From Pseudobdellovibrionaceae bacterium (GTDB lineage Bacteria > Bdellovibrionota > Bdellovibrionia > Bdellovibrionales > Bdellovibrionaceae), in assembly GCA_013359135.1 (NCBI GenBank), contig JABWCN010000038.1:1-42228 (forward strand): a stretch of 42,228 bases of DNA, written 5' to 3'. The translations under genes and the position numbers were made by a program. Shown here piece after piece: positions 17,917 to 26,586 of the stretch (positions are counted from its first letter, which is position 1; each line of letters begins with the position of its first letter). Under the pieces are notes generated by a model that worked only from the letters and a program-made list of their open reading frames with translations, was not told the origin of the DNA and did not search any database.

Positions 17917-18319
17917 AAAAAGCTTCCGGTAATAGTTTTGTAAAAGTAATGGTTTTAAATTGTTTTTGATTGTTGCCAAAAATAACTTGGGTTTTAGAGT
18001 CACAAAACTCTGCGATAACTTGTCTGCATAACCCACAGGGTGGCCATTTCTCTTTTGTTGAGGAGACAACAACGACTGTCTTGATTGGTAGTTTCATATT
18101 CTCAGAAATTCCTTTGAAGATGGCTACTCGTTCAGCACAAACGGTGCCTCCATAGGAAGAGTTTTCAACATTGCAGCCTGTATAGATTTTTCCATCTGCA
18201 TCTTCAATTGCTGAACCGATTTGAAAGCCTGAATAAGGAGCGTAAGCTTTTTGCTGAACGGCATAGGCAGCAAGAATTAGTTTTTCAGTTTGTTGTTTAC
18301 GTTGGTTTCCTTTTTTCAA
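17900..18319 (-). CDS. cdd: Cytidine deaminase
   Basis: Converts cytidine or deoxycytidine to the uridine form in pyrimidine salvage. At 139 residues it belongs to the short homotetrameric class with three Cys zinc ligands: C61 in TVCAE, with catalytic E63, and C95 and C98 in PPCGLC. The NVENSSYGG substrate-binding segment precedes the first ligand. The start is TTG at 18319, supported by a strong GGAGA ribosome-binding site six bases upstream. It lies 53 bases downstream of maf on the same strand and overlaps the convergent hypothetical gene by 17 bases. Confidence 0.95.
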   Translation of the reverse strand: MKKGNQRKQQTEKLILAAYAVQQKAYAPYSGFQIGSAIEDADGKIYTGCNVENSSYGGTVCAERVAIFKGISENMKLPIKTVVVVSSTKEKWPPCGLCRQVIAEFCDSKTQVIFGNNQKQFKTITFTKLLPEAFSKKLM

Positions 18320-18372
18320 AGTCTCTCCTTTTTTTGACGGGATGATATTTCTAGGATTGAAGAGTTAATTAT

Positions 18373-18945
18373 TCAAGGAATTTTTATTCCTAGTTCTGTT
18401 AATTTTTTTGAAAGAGAAAGTAGGGGTAGGCCTTGAATAGCCGTAAAATCAGAAGTTTTAATTTCCTCAATAATTTGAATTCCATGCTTTTCAATCTTGT
18501 AGGATCCAGCACAATCCGTAGGGCTATCAAGGTCTATATATTTTTCTATCTGTTGTTCGCTTAGAGATTTTATTTTGATTTCAGTGACATTCAAAAGAGA
18601 GTGGGGTTCTAAACCATCAAAAATGCATAGTGCTGTAATAAGCTCGTGAGTTTTTCCCTGCATTTTTAGAAGTTGTTGTTTAGCTTTGTCTTTTGTCCCT
18701 GGCTTGCCAAGGATATCCCCTTGGAAGTACACCAATTGGTCTCCGCCAATGGTGATTTGATTGTTCCTTGCAAGTGATTTGGCCTTGAGATGGCTTAAAT
18801 GAAGAGCCAGATCTTTAGCTTTTAGATTTGGATTTTTTTCTTTTTCTTCATCAATTAACGGGGCATGGCAAGCGAAACTAATACCAAGGGTTTCTAGTTG
18901 CTGTTTGCGATATGGAGATGTGCTTGCTAACACTATTTGTTTCAT
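18373..18945 (-). CDS. Maf-like nucleotide pyrophosphatase (YceF type)
   Basis: A Maf/HAM1-superfamily enzyme that hydrolyses non-canonical or modified nucleoside triphosphates to monophosphates, a house-cleaning role. The 190 residues include the N-terminal LASTSPYRKQQL motif (family S-x-R-R/K), the conserved GGDQLVYFQGDILGKP block with catalytic Asp, and a late SYKIEKHGIQII segment. The GDQ form of the middle motif is more like the YceF (m7GTP-preferring) subgroup than the dTTP/UTP group. ATG 18945 is chosen over the adjacent upstream TTG. It probably forms a two-gene unit with cdd and diverges from folE2. Confidence 0.9.
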   Translation of the reverse strand: MKQIVLASTSPYRKQQLETLGISFACHAPLIDEEKEKNPNLKAKDLALHLSHLKAKSLARNNQITIGGDQLVYFQGDILGKPGTKDKAKQQLLKMQGKTHELITALCIFDGLEPHSLLNVTEIKIKSLSEQQIEKYIDLDSPTDCAGSYKIEKHGIQIIEEIKTSDFTAIQGLPLLSLSKKLTELGIKIP

Positions 18946-18985
18946 CAATAGACTTAATCCTTTTCTTTGGTTATAAGAGCATCAT

Positions 18986-19891
18986 ATGACAGCTGTTGAT
19001 GCAACCAAAAAAACAACCCCTCTGGATAAGATTCCCTTACAATGGGTCGGTATGGGGAATTTGAAACTTCCTTTAAAAGTAGTTTTTGCAGTCAAGGAGA
19101 CGAATCTACGTAAAGAGCTTTTATTAACCGCTAAGATGAATGCCTTTGTAGATTTGGTAAAACCTTCACGTGGTATTCATATGTCACGCATTTACAGTAG
19201 TTTGCAGGAGTTCAGTAAAACCCCAATAGAAAACTTGAAGCAATTTAAAGATTTGGCGTTAAAAATTTTAGCGACCCATAATGATTTAAGTCATGCTGTT
19301 AAGTTAGAAGTAGAATTAGAAATTCCTCTTTTGAAGAAGTCGTTGAAGTCAGAATTATCTTATCGGCAAGTTTATCCTTTAAAAATTATTTTACAAAAAA
19401 CGCATAATGTTTTGGAGAGCTTTCTAGAGTTCAGTATAGCTTACTCAAGCACATGCCCTCAGTCGGCTGCTTTGTCTAAAGAAGTTTTTATTCAGCAGCT
19501 TTCGCAGAAATCCTCGAAAGAAGAAATATTGGATTTTATTGAGCAAAATGGGTTGTTGGCTACTCCTCATGCCCAAAGAAGCCAGTTAGATGTGACGATT
19601 AAATTAAAAACTCAAAATAGCGAAGATCTATTTTTGATGGATTGGGCTCAAGGGTTAATAGAAAAGTTAGAGCAAAGTCTTGGAACTCCAACTCAGGGAT
19701 TTGTGAAGAGAGTTGATGAACAGCAGTTTGCAGTACTAAACGCTCAGAATCTGATGTTTTGTGAAGATGCGGCTAGAAGAATTTTTTTATGCTTAGGCGA
19801 AGAAAAATTGCTAGAAGGATTTTGGGGAAAAGTCAGTCATTTTGAATCTTTACATTCTCACGACGCCGTCGCATATTTCTCTAAAATTTAA
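18986..19891 (+). CDS. folE2: FolE2, type IB GTP cyclohydrolase
   Basis: Converts GTP to 7,8-dihydroneopterin triphosphate, first step of folate (and queuosine-type) synthesis. The COG1469 type IB enzyme is independent of strict zinc use, unlike FolE. The 301-residue sequence shows the family start (PLDKIPLQWVGMGNLKLPL), SRGIHMSRIY near 61-70, the metal/catalytic Cys 157 in STCPQSAALS and His 195 in TPHAQRS. The Cys-His spacing is the long variant, with an extra helix between, compared with about 12 residues in Neisseria FolE2. It diverges from maf and lies 84 bases upstream of fur, which may be incidental. Confidence 0.92.
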   Translation: MTAVDATKKTTPLDKIPLQWVGMGNLKLPLKVVFAVKETNLRKELLLTAKMNAFVDLVKPSRGIHMSRIYSSLQEFSKTPIENLKQFKDLALKILATHNDLSHAVKLEVELEIPLLKKSLKSELSYRQVYPLKIILQKTHNVLESFLEFSIAYSSTCPQSAALSKEVFIQQLSQKSSKEEILDFIEQNGLLATPHAQRSQLDVTIKLKTQNSEDLFLMDWAQGLIEKLEQSLGTPTQGFVKRVDEQQFAVLNAQNLMFCEDAARRIFLCLGEEKLLEGFWGKVSHFESLHSHDAVAYFSKI

Positions 19892-19936
19892 CACTATAAA
19901 TTAGCTTTCGGATAAAATTCAGTTGCCTTTATGTTT

Positions 19937-19955
19937 GCAAATGATAATCATTCTC
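19937..19955 (+). promoter_or_regulatory. Fur box upstream of fur
   Basis: The 19 bases match the classical Fur consensus GATAATGATAATCATTATC at 16 positions, including an unbroken ten-base core and the near-palindrome ATGATaATCAT. It lies 20 bases before the fur start codon, where bound Fur would overlap or follow the promoter, so negative autoregulation is likely. The palindrome does not resemble a Zur or PerR site. Confidence 0.85.
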
Positions 19956-19975
19956 ATTAAATTTGAGGTGTTTCT

Positions 19976-20485
19976 ATGCAAAAAAATAAAAATGGAATTG
20001 AAAAAGGGGTTTTGTTGCCAAGGCCTTCCAGTAATGAAACTCAGTTTTTTGATGAAGAGTGGAGTGATGAGGATTTCAAAAACATTATCCGTAAGCTTAA
20101 TTTGAAGGTCACCCCTCAGCGAATGATTATTCTAAATTGTTTGCATAAAAATCGTAAGCACATAACTGCTCAAGAACTTTTTGAGAAAGTACAAAAGCTG
20201 AATGAAGATATTGGCTTTGCTACTGTTTATCGATTTTTAAAGGACTTGGCTTTAGGTCACGCTGTTACAGAAGTAAGAATGGGTGGGATGCCAGCAAGAT
20301 ATGAGTTAACACCAAAAAAACATCATGATCATATGACTTGCACAGAATGCGGGCGCATTGTGGAATTTCAAAATAAAAGCATAGAGCAGCATCAGGAAAA
20401 GGTTGCAGAGCAGTTTGGATTTAAACTAACACATCATGTGTTAGAGCTTTACGGCATCTGTCCCTCATGTCAGACTCACGAGTAA
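19976..20485 (+). CDS. fur: Fur, ferric uptake regulator
   Basis: An iron-responsive repressor of 169 residues. The winged-helix DNA-binding part includes LKVTPQRMIIL (about 43-53) and the recognition region FATVYRFLKDL (81-91). The metal-binding HHDHM lies at 116-120, and two structural zinc pairs are C122/C125 and C162/C165. A roughly 35-residue N-terminal extension, rich in acidic residues near its end, makes it longer than E. coli Fur (148). The ATG at 19976 is supported by GAGGTG five bases upstream. A Fur box in its upstream region argues for Fur rather than Zur or PerR. Its stop overlaps the uvrA start (TAATG). Confidence 0.92.
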   Translation: MQKNKNGIEKGVLLPRPSSNETQFFDEEWSDEDFKNIIRKLNLKVTPQRMIILNCLHKNRKHITAQELFEKVQKLNEDIGFATVYRFLKDLALGHAVTEVRMGGMPARYELTPKKHHDHMTCTECGRIVEFQNKSIEQHQEKVAEQFGFKLTHHVLELYGICPSCQTHE

Positions 20486-23121
20486 TGAAAAAAGCATATT
20501 ACGATGATGAATCAATAGTTATAAAAAATGCCAGAGAACATAACCTTAAGTCGATCAGTTTAAAGATTCCCAGAAATAAGATCACTGTTTTGACAGGTTT
20601 GAGTGGCTCAGGAAAGTCATCTCTTGCTTTTGATACCATCTATGCAGAGGGCCAACGTCGATACATTGATAGTTTGTCTTCGTATGCAAAACAGTTTTTA
20701 GAACAGCTAAAAAAGCCGGAGGTTGACTCTATAACTGGTTTGTCACCTGCCATTGCTATTGATCAAAAATCAGTAGGCTCTAATCCTAGGTCAACAGTGG
20801 GAACTGTGACAGAAATTTATGATTTCTTAAGATTATTATACGCTAAGGTAGGGACTCCATTATGTCCAACCCATAAAATTCCTGTAAGCTCGCAAACTCC
20901 CAATGAAATTGTAGATGAAATTCTTAAATTTCCAGAAGGCAGTAAACTCTATATTTTAGCACCCATAGCTCAGGGTAAAAAAGGTGAGTTTTTAAATGAG
21001 TTTCAGAAATGGCTTAAAAAGGGTTTCGTTAAAGCTAAAGTAGATGGTAAATTTGTTGATTTGGAAAAGGCTACAAAGTTAGCAAAAACAAAGAGTCACG
21101 ATATCGATCTGGTGATAGATCAGGTGGTAATCAAAGAAAGTCTTAAACATCGCTTGTCAGAAAGTGTAAATACGGCTTTGGCTATGGCCGAAGGTAAAGT
21201 CGTTGTAGAGACTTTTCAAGGAAAACGTCAATTATTTTCCATGAAATCGGCTTGTCCAGAATGTGGTTACTCTTTTTCAGATTTGGAGCCAAGGTTATTC
21301 AGTTTTAATAATCCAAGAGGCTATTGTCCTACATGTCATGGTTTAGGGACTCTAGATTATATAGAAGAAGAAGTTTTTTCTGAAGGTGAAGTTGGAAATA
21401 AAAAGCTGAGTCAAGTTAAATACACTTTGAAAAATCAAAAAGAAAATGAAGATGACGAAGATTCTACATTTGAGCCAGACCTTTCGATTTGTCCTGATTG
21501 TCTAGGAGATCGTTTAAAGCCAGAAGCTTTGAGCGTTAAAATTAATGGAAAAAGTATTGCAGAACTTTCTCAATTCTCGTGTGGAGAGTTAAAATTTTTT
21601 TTAGCAGATCTACTCGCAACAACAAAAAAAAAGACAGTATCGTCTTTTAAAGAAAAAGATAAATTCATTGCTGAAAAAATTATTCAACAGATTAGTTCAA
21701 GATTAGATTATCTTATCAGGGTTGGTGCAGGTTATTTAAGTATGAGTCGATCATCTAGGACCTTATCTGGTGGTGAGGCTCAGCGAATTAGGCTTGCGAC
21801 TCAGGTGGGGTCTTCTTTAATTGGTGTGCTTTATGTTATGGATGAACCAAGTATAGGTCTTCATCCAAGAGACCATCATCGTTTGTTGAATATTATTGCT
21901 GAACTTAGAGACCGTGGAAACACTATCATTTTGGTAGAGCATGACGAGGATACAATTCTTTTTGCTGATTATGTTGTTGATCTTGGACCTAGAGCTGGAA
22001 AATTAGGAGGAGAGATTTTAGCAGAGGGAACACCCAAAGAGATTTCTCAAAACTCGAATTCGTTGACTGGAAAATATTTAAAACGTGAACTCAGAGTTCC
22101 TGTTCCTAAACATCGTCGTCAAGGAAATGGGACCTATATTGAACTTAAGGGAGCTAAAGGTAATAACTTGAAGAATGTGAACTTAAGACTGCCACTGGGA
22201 GTATTTAATTGCATTACTGGAGTTTCTGGTAGTGGAAAGAGCACGTTAATTATTGATACTCTTTATAAAATTTTAGCTAGAGAGTTTTATAATTCTTCAG
22301 TTATATCTTCGCCATATGATAAAATAACAGGTCTTGAAAATATTGATAAGGTTATTGAAATAGATCAGAAACCAATTGGTAGAACACCTCGCTCGACACC
22401 GGCTACTTATGTAGGATTACTGCCTCTTATAAGAGATTTATTTGCTCAAATTCCTGAGGCTAAAGTGCGAGGATATGGTCCCGGGAGATTTAGCTTTAAT
22501 GTGAAGGGTGGGCGCTGCGAGGCCTGCCAAGGTCACGGTCAGATTAAAATGGAAATGCATTTTCTTTCTGATGTTTTTGTTCCTTGTGATACTTGTGGAA
22601 GTAAAAGATATAATAGAGAAACTTTAGCGATAGAATATAAAAATAAAAATATCGCACAAATTTTGGATATGACAGTAGATGAAGCTCTAGAGTTTTTCAA
22701 AAATCATTTGAATATATTTAAAAAACTAGAAACTCTATCAAGGGTGGGTTTGGACTATATGACTTTGGGGCAAAGTTCTACGACTCTTTCTGGTGGAGAA
22801 GCTCAAAGAGTCAAACTTTCCAAAGAATTATCTAAGCGAGGTACAGGTAAAACACTTTACATTCTTGATGAGCCAACGACAGGACTTCATTTTGACGATG
22901 TTAGAAAGTTAGTTGAGTTACTGCAAGAGTTGACGGATCAAGGTAACACTCTTGTTGTGATAGAACACAATATTGAAGTAATTAAGTCAGCTGATCATGT
23001 TATTGATTTAGGCCCTGATGGTGGGAATGCTGGTGGGGAAATTGTCGTCGAAGGAACTCCTGAGTTTGTTAGTAAAAACAAGAGAAGTGAGATTGCAAAG
23101 TTTCTTCAGCAAGCTCTTTAA
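20485..23121 (+). CDS. uvrA: UvrA, excision nuclease subunit with shortened insertion domain
   Basis: The damage-recognition ATPase of nucleotide excision repair. Two ABC modules are present: Walker A GLSGSGKSS and GVSGSGKST, with LSGGEAQR signatures in each half. The UvrB-binding domain (after TPLCPTHK) and zinc modules (CPEC...CPTC and CEAC...CDTC) are intact. From the start at 20485 it has 878 residues against about 940 in E. coli. The deficit maps to bases 21349-21489, between HGLG and CPDCLGDRL, where about 50 residues of acidic, low-complexity sequence replace the usual roughly 115-residue insertion domain. The frame also opens at ATG 20467, inside fur, but 20485 gives the normal N-terminus and a TAATG coupling. 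The 3' end overlaps the convergent peptidase by 4 bases. Confidence 0.96.
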   Translation: MKKAYYDDESIVIKNAREHNLKSISLKIPRNKITVLTGLSGSGKSSLAFDTIYAEGQRRYIDSLSSYAKQFLEQLKKPEVDSITGLSPAIAIDQKSVGSNPRSTVGTVTEIYDFLRLLYAKVGTPLCPTHKIPVSSQTPNEIVDEILKFPEGSKLYILAPIAQGKKGEFLNEFQKWLKKGFVKAKVDGKFVDLEKATKLAKTKSHDIDLVIDQVVIKESLKHRLSESVNTALAMAEGKVVVETFQGKRQLFSMKSACPECGYSFSDLEPRLFSFNNPRGYCPTCHGLGTLDYIEEEVFSEGEVGNKKLSQVKYTLKNQKENEDDEDSTFEPDLSICPDCLGDRLKPEALSVKINGKSIAELSQFSCGELKFFLADLLATTKKKTVSSFKEKDKFIAEKIIQQISSRLDYLIRVGAGYLSMSRSSRTLSGGEAQRIRLATQVGSSLIGVLYVMDEPSIGLHPRDHHRLLNIIAELRDRGNTIILVEHDEDTILFADYVVDLGPRAGKLGGEILAEGTPKEISQNSNSLTGKYLKRELRVPVPKHRRQGNGTYIELKGAKGNNLKNVNLRLPLGVFNCITGVSGSGKSTLIIDTLYKILAREFYNSSVISSPYDKITGLENIDKVIEIDQKPIGRTPRSTPATYVGLLPLIRDLFAQIPEAKVRGYGPGRFSFNVKGGRCEACQGHGQIKMEMHFLSDVFVPCDTCGSKRYNRETLAIEYKNKNIAQILDMTVDEALEFFKNHLNIFKKLETLSRVGLDYMTLGQSSTTLSGGEAQRVKLSKELSKRGTGKTLYILDEPTTGLHFDDVRKLVELLQELTDQGNTLVVIEHNIEVIKSADHVIDLGPDGGNAGGEIVVEGTPEFVSKNKRSEIAKFLQQAL

Positions 23122-24242
23122 AAATCACTGCTATCATAAATAAATCCTTCCGAGATTTTTTTTAGATCTTCTCTGGGAATCCAGAAAGTTCCGTTTTCGC
23201 AAAGATATTTATAAATTTGGTGGTTTTTGTATGTCTTATTATTGATTTCAAAATCCCCAGTGCACTTATTGCCCCAGGAGTTTCTAATTTGATAGTGGCA
23301 TTGGCCATTTATTATTTTTCTACCAGAAATGACAGACGCATGATTTTCTGATGCTACTTTTGGCTCATTCAAAACAGAGTCGACTTGGTAAGAAATAGCC
23401 ACTGGTTTTTCATGCTCCAGAATAAAATCAATATCTTTAAAAGTTTGCTCTTCAGAAATTTTGCTTTTATTACGAGAATCATAGAAAAACATTTTGTCAT
23501 AAGTATAGCGATTGTATTCTTCAAAGTTTACTTTTTTTTCAAGTGGAACTTTCATTTGTCCACACAAAACTTCAGACATTGTCATAGTGGCTTGGTCAAA
23601 AGTTTTTGTAGTTAGAATCTGTTTAAATTGTTCTTCAGTAAGATGAGAAATCAGGCTATTACTAACTTTCAGCTGTGCCATAAGATTATCAAAGTCGATT
23701 TTTTTACTTTGAATCATTTCTAAATTGTTTAAATTAGAGTTGTCGTGAATTTGGTTATATAGGTTGTAAAGACGATTAAAAACATAGAATTTTTCTTTCA
23801 GGCCTAATTTCAATCCTGAACCAATTAGGTTTGTATCTAGTGATTGAGGGCAAACAAATCCACTGTTTTGAACAACTGAAATAGTTTTAAGGATAAAACC
23901 TCCAGTGTTAAAAACATCAGATAGGTGATTTAAGTTTTTAATTTCAGAGTTATAATAGTGAAGAGCAGCAAAAATACCAGAGACTTGAAGGTCCTCGGGG
24001 GTTGGGTTTGATTGATTGGCTTTTTGTAAGGATTCATAGTGCGCATAGGTCAGAAGATCTGCTGCTGTATTAGCAAAACACCATCCAACGTTATTTTGAT
24101 CGCGAATTGGACCAAGGCGTGAGTTGATATTTCTAATTTCTTTACAGTTATTCAATTCTGCTGGGTTAGAGTCTTGAGCTTTACTCAAAGGGGAATAGCA
24201 GATTAAATAAATTAAAATTAAAGTAATTGGCCTCATCCTCAA
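23118..24242 (-). CDS. Secreted papain-like (C1) cysteine peptidase
   Basis: A probable exported protease of 374 residues. The N-terminus is a Sec signal (about 1-22, ending SKAQ). Papain-family catalytic positions are recognisable: Gln 49 and Cys 55 in RDQNNVGWCFANTA, His 301 in ENHASVISG, and Asn 321 in RNSWGNKCTGDFEI. The central region between Cys and His is longer than in classical papain and unassigned. No clear propeptide precedes the Cys domain, so it is unusual among C1A enzymes. Initiation may be TTG 24242 (used for numbering) or ATG 24236; neither has a good ribosome-binding site. An extracellular or periplasmic digestive role would suit a predatory lifestyle but is not shown. Confidence 0.8.
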   Translation of the reverse strand: MRMRPITLILIYLICYSPLSKAQDSNPAELNNCKEIRNINSRLGPIRDQNNVGWCFANTAADLLTYAHYESLQKANQSNPTPEDLQVSGIFAALHYYNSEIKNLNHLSDVFNTGGFILKTISVVQNSGFVCPQSLDTNLIGSGLKLGLKEKFYVFNRLYNLYNQIHDNSNLNNLEMIQSKKIDFDNLMAQLKVSNSLISHLTEEQFKQILTTKTFDQATMTMSEVLCGQMKVPLEKKVNFEEYNRYTYDKMFFYDSRNKSKISEEQTFKDIDFILEHEKPVAISYQVDSVLNEPKVASENHASVISGRKIINGQCHYQIRNSWGNKCTGDFEINNKTYKNHQIYKYLCENGTFWIPREDLKKISEGFIYDSSDF

Positions 24243-24275
24243 CTAATTAGTTCAAAACCAAAGCCAAACAAGCAA

Positions 24276-25412
24276 TTAAACTGCCGAACCAATAAACCAT
24301 TCGTTAAGTTTAATGATAATCATTTCTTTAAGAAACAAAATTTGTCTTTCAGGAGGTAAAAGTTTGACACTTGTATACTCAATAACAGAAGTTCTTGAAA
24401 TGTCCGAAAACTTGACAGTTAGTTGGATTTTCCATTCATCAATTCTATTGATTTTAATTAGATTTATTTCTTGTGAAAAGCTTATGTAATTAGAAAAGCG
24501 AATTTTAAAAGAGGGTAGGGAATGAGTCCAATTTTTGATATCATCAAAAATTAAAGTCTGGCAAATTTCATCTTGAATTTCAACAGATAAGTGAGTTTTG
24601 AAGAATTCAAAAAAATTTTTTTTAAATGGAGCTTCCTTTTTGTAAACTAGCAGGGGTTTTAGAGTATTATCCACTTGGTTAAAAACTTCTGAGAATTTTT
24701 CAATTTGGCTGTTGAAACATGATAATTTAACTTCTACATAGGGAAGATGAATACGATAACCAACAACGAGTTCATCATTTTTTATATTTGCTTTTTTAAG
24801 TATAGGCTCAATTTTATTCGCGACTTCACTTTCCCCCAGTCCAAGAGTATTCCAAACTTCAGTTTCCCAACGGTCTATATTTTGAGTATTTTTTGTAATG
24901 TAATCATAAAGAAAATTTTCGCAGATTGATTGAATTTCTTTTGGAGGGCCGGGAAGTACAAAAAATTGTTTTTTTTTCCAAGGGAATGTAAACCCATGGG
25001 CTGTGCCTTTTGAGTTTTTCATTATTGTAGCATTTTCAGGAAAGTAGGCCTGCTGGATCTGAAATTCACGGACAGGATAATTACGTTGAGCTAAATAACC
25101 TTGAATGTAATTCCAAGTTTCTTGATGCAAACTTAATGAAACATTTGTCCATTCAGATACTACATGTCTTGTGAAATCATCACTGGTTGGTCCCAGGCCT
25201 CCGTAAATAAAAACCCAATCGGATGTTTCACAAGCAAGATCGAGGCATTGTTTAATTCTTTCACGATCGTCGTCAACAACTAGATGATAGTAATTTATGA
25301 CTCCTTTTTTCTGAAGAAAACTCGCTATAAAATGAGAGTTGGTATTGAGAGTTTGACCATTAGTGAGCTCTGTTCCAACAGCAATGTGAGAAGCTTTGAT
25401 AGTTGTTTTCAT
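24276..25412 (-). CDS. CinA-like protein with divergent C-terminal half
   Basis: The N-terminal domain (about 1-175) is a MoaB/MogA-type fold as in CinA: GTELTNGQTLNTNSHF, the DRERI segment, and YGGLGPTSDDFT, followed by FVLPGPPKEIQ of the middle region. In CinA this part has ADP-ribose pyrophosphatase (COG1058) activity and the C-terminal part is the PncC nicotinamide-mononucleotide deamidase with an AESCTGG-type motif. Here the last 180 or so residues carry no such motif and look unlike PncC, so deamidase activity is unlikely. The protein is 378 residues versus about 410 for full CinA. It lies 33 bases upstream of the peptidase gene on the same strand. Confidence 0.82.
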   Translation of the reverse strand: MKTTIKASHIAVGTELTNGQTLNTNSHFIASFLQKKGVINYYHLVVDDDRERIKQCLDLACETSDWVFIYGGLGPTSDDFTRHVVSEWTNVSLSLHQETWNYIQGYLAQRNYPVREFQIQQAYFPENATIMKNSKGTAHGFTFPWKKKQFFVLPGPPKEIQSICENFLYDYITKNTQNIDRWETEVWNTLGLGESEVANKIEPILKKANIKNDELVVGYRIHLPYVEVKLSCFNSQIEKFSEVFNQVDNTLKPLLVYKKEAPFKKNFFEFFKTHLSVEIQDEICQTLIFDDIKNWTHSLPSFKIRFSNYISFSQEINLIKINRIDEWKIQLTVKFSDISRTSVIEYTSVKLLPPERQILFLKEMIIIKLNEWFIGSAV

Positions 25413-25539
25413 TTATACCTCGATAAAATTTAAAAATACATCACATACAATACTAAAAAAATCATTTGATCCCAATAAAAAACTCTATTTAAATGTAAAA
25501 TAACAACTTTGTATAACTGTATGAGAGGAATTCTGGGCA

Positions 25540-25944
25540 ATGAGTTCAAATTTAGAGATTGTTAAATCTTACTTTTATTACTTCAATCATAAAAAATACC
25601 AACAAATGCTTGATCTTCTCAGTGAAGACATTATTCATGAAGTCAACCAGGGAAAAGAACGTCATGGTAAAGTTCTATTTAGTGATTTTTTGCAGCATAT
25701 GGATAGATGTTATGATGAACAGTTGACTGATCTGACTTTTTATCAGTGTGAAGATCCTCAAAAATTTGCAATTGAATTCTTGGTAGAAGGGACTTATAAA
25801 AAAACTGACGAGGGTTTACCAGAAGCTAAACAACAAAAGTATTCCATACCAGCGGCTTCCTTTATTACAATAAAAAATTGTCAAATTAGGAAAGTAGTGA
25901 CATACTACAACTTACCTAAGTGGATAGATCTGGTAAGTCGATAG
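25540..25944 (+). CDS. SnoaL/ketosteroid-isomerase-like (NTF2 fold) protein
   Basis: A 134-residue NTF2-fold protein resembling 'ketosteroid isomerase-related' sequences. The N-terminal helix pair (VKSYFYYFNHKKYQQMLDLLSEDIIHEVNQG), the HGKVLFSDFLQHM segment and the final beta strands (ASFITIKNCQIRKVVTYYNL) follow the SnoaL pattern. Such folds bind small hydrophobic ligands or catalyse isomerisation, but the substrate cannot be read from the sequence. It starts at ATG 25540 after GAGAGGAA, opens a plus-strand operon, and is six bases upstream of a GNAT gene. It diverges from the cinA-like gene. Confidence 0.8.
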   Translation: MSSNLEIVKSYFYYFNHKKYQQMLDLLSEDIIHEVNQGKERHGKVLFSDFLQHMDRCYDEQLTDLTFYQCEDPQKFAIEFLVEGTYKKTDEGLPEAKQQKYSIPAASFITIKNCQIRKVVTYYNLPKWIDLVSR

Positions 25945-25950
25945 GTTGAT

Positions 25951-26541
25951 ATGGATCTTTCAGTAAAAGTATTTCACTCTGAAGCGGCAAATGAGTATCT
26001 TGAGTCTTTAGCTATTTTACGTGTTGAAGTTTTTAAAAGTTTTCCATATTTGTATTTAGGTGATATTGAATATGAAAAAAAATATTTGCAACGTTACGTT
26101 AAGTCCTCAAGTTTTGTTCTTGTTGGGGTGTTTGATGGATTACGTATGGTTGGAGCTTCTACGGGATTAAAATTAATTGAAGAAGATAGTAACATACAGA
26201 GTTCCTTTGTAAAAGCTGGGATTTCCATAGAGTCAATTTTTTATTTTGGAGAAAGTGTGTTGATTGAAAACTATCGAGGAAGAGGAATAGGAAATATTTT
26301 TTTTCATGAAAGAGAAAAAAAAGCACTTACTTATCCTGAAGTTGTTACAACTTGTTTCTGTTCTGTTGTGAGAGAATCAAATCATCCCCTCAGGCCTTCA
26401 ACTTATGTCCCACTGGATGTGTTTTGGGCAAAAAAAGGCTATAATAAGCAAAACTTTTGCTGTGAGATGGAATGGAAGGATATTGATCAAGAACAAGTCA
26501 CCAAAAAAGAATTACAATTTTGGTTAAAAAAAATAAGATAA
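25951..26541 (+). CDS. GNAT-family N-acetyltransferase
   Basis: A 196-residue GNAT enzyme, expected to transfer an acetyl group from acetyl-CoA to an amine. The acetyl-CoA-binding motif is R109-GRGIG (NYRGRGIGNIFF), preceded by the beta-strand FGESVLIE. It lies six bases after the NTF2-fold gene and 45 before a nitrilase-superfamily hydrolase. GNAT domains fused to the N-terminus of nitrilase-like hydrolases are known (Bacillus subtilis YhcX is, to my knowledge, one), so the adjacent pair may be the split form of that two-domain enzyme. The substrate is unknown. Confidence 0.85.
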   Translation: MDLSVKVFHSEAANEYLESLAILRVEVFKSFPYLYLGDIEYEKKYLQRYVKSSSFVLVGVFDGLRMVGASTGLKLIEEDSNIQSSFVKAGISIESIFYFGESVLIENYRGRGIGNIFFHEREKKALTYPEVVTTCFCSVVRESNHPLRPSTYVPLDVFWAKKGYNKQNFCCEMEWKDIDQEQVTKKELQFWLKKIR

Positions 26542-26586
26542 ACTTTAAATAACTTAAAATGTTGAAAATTATAATGAGTTATAAAA

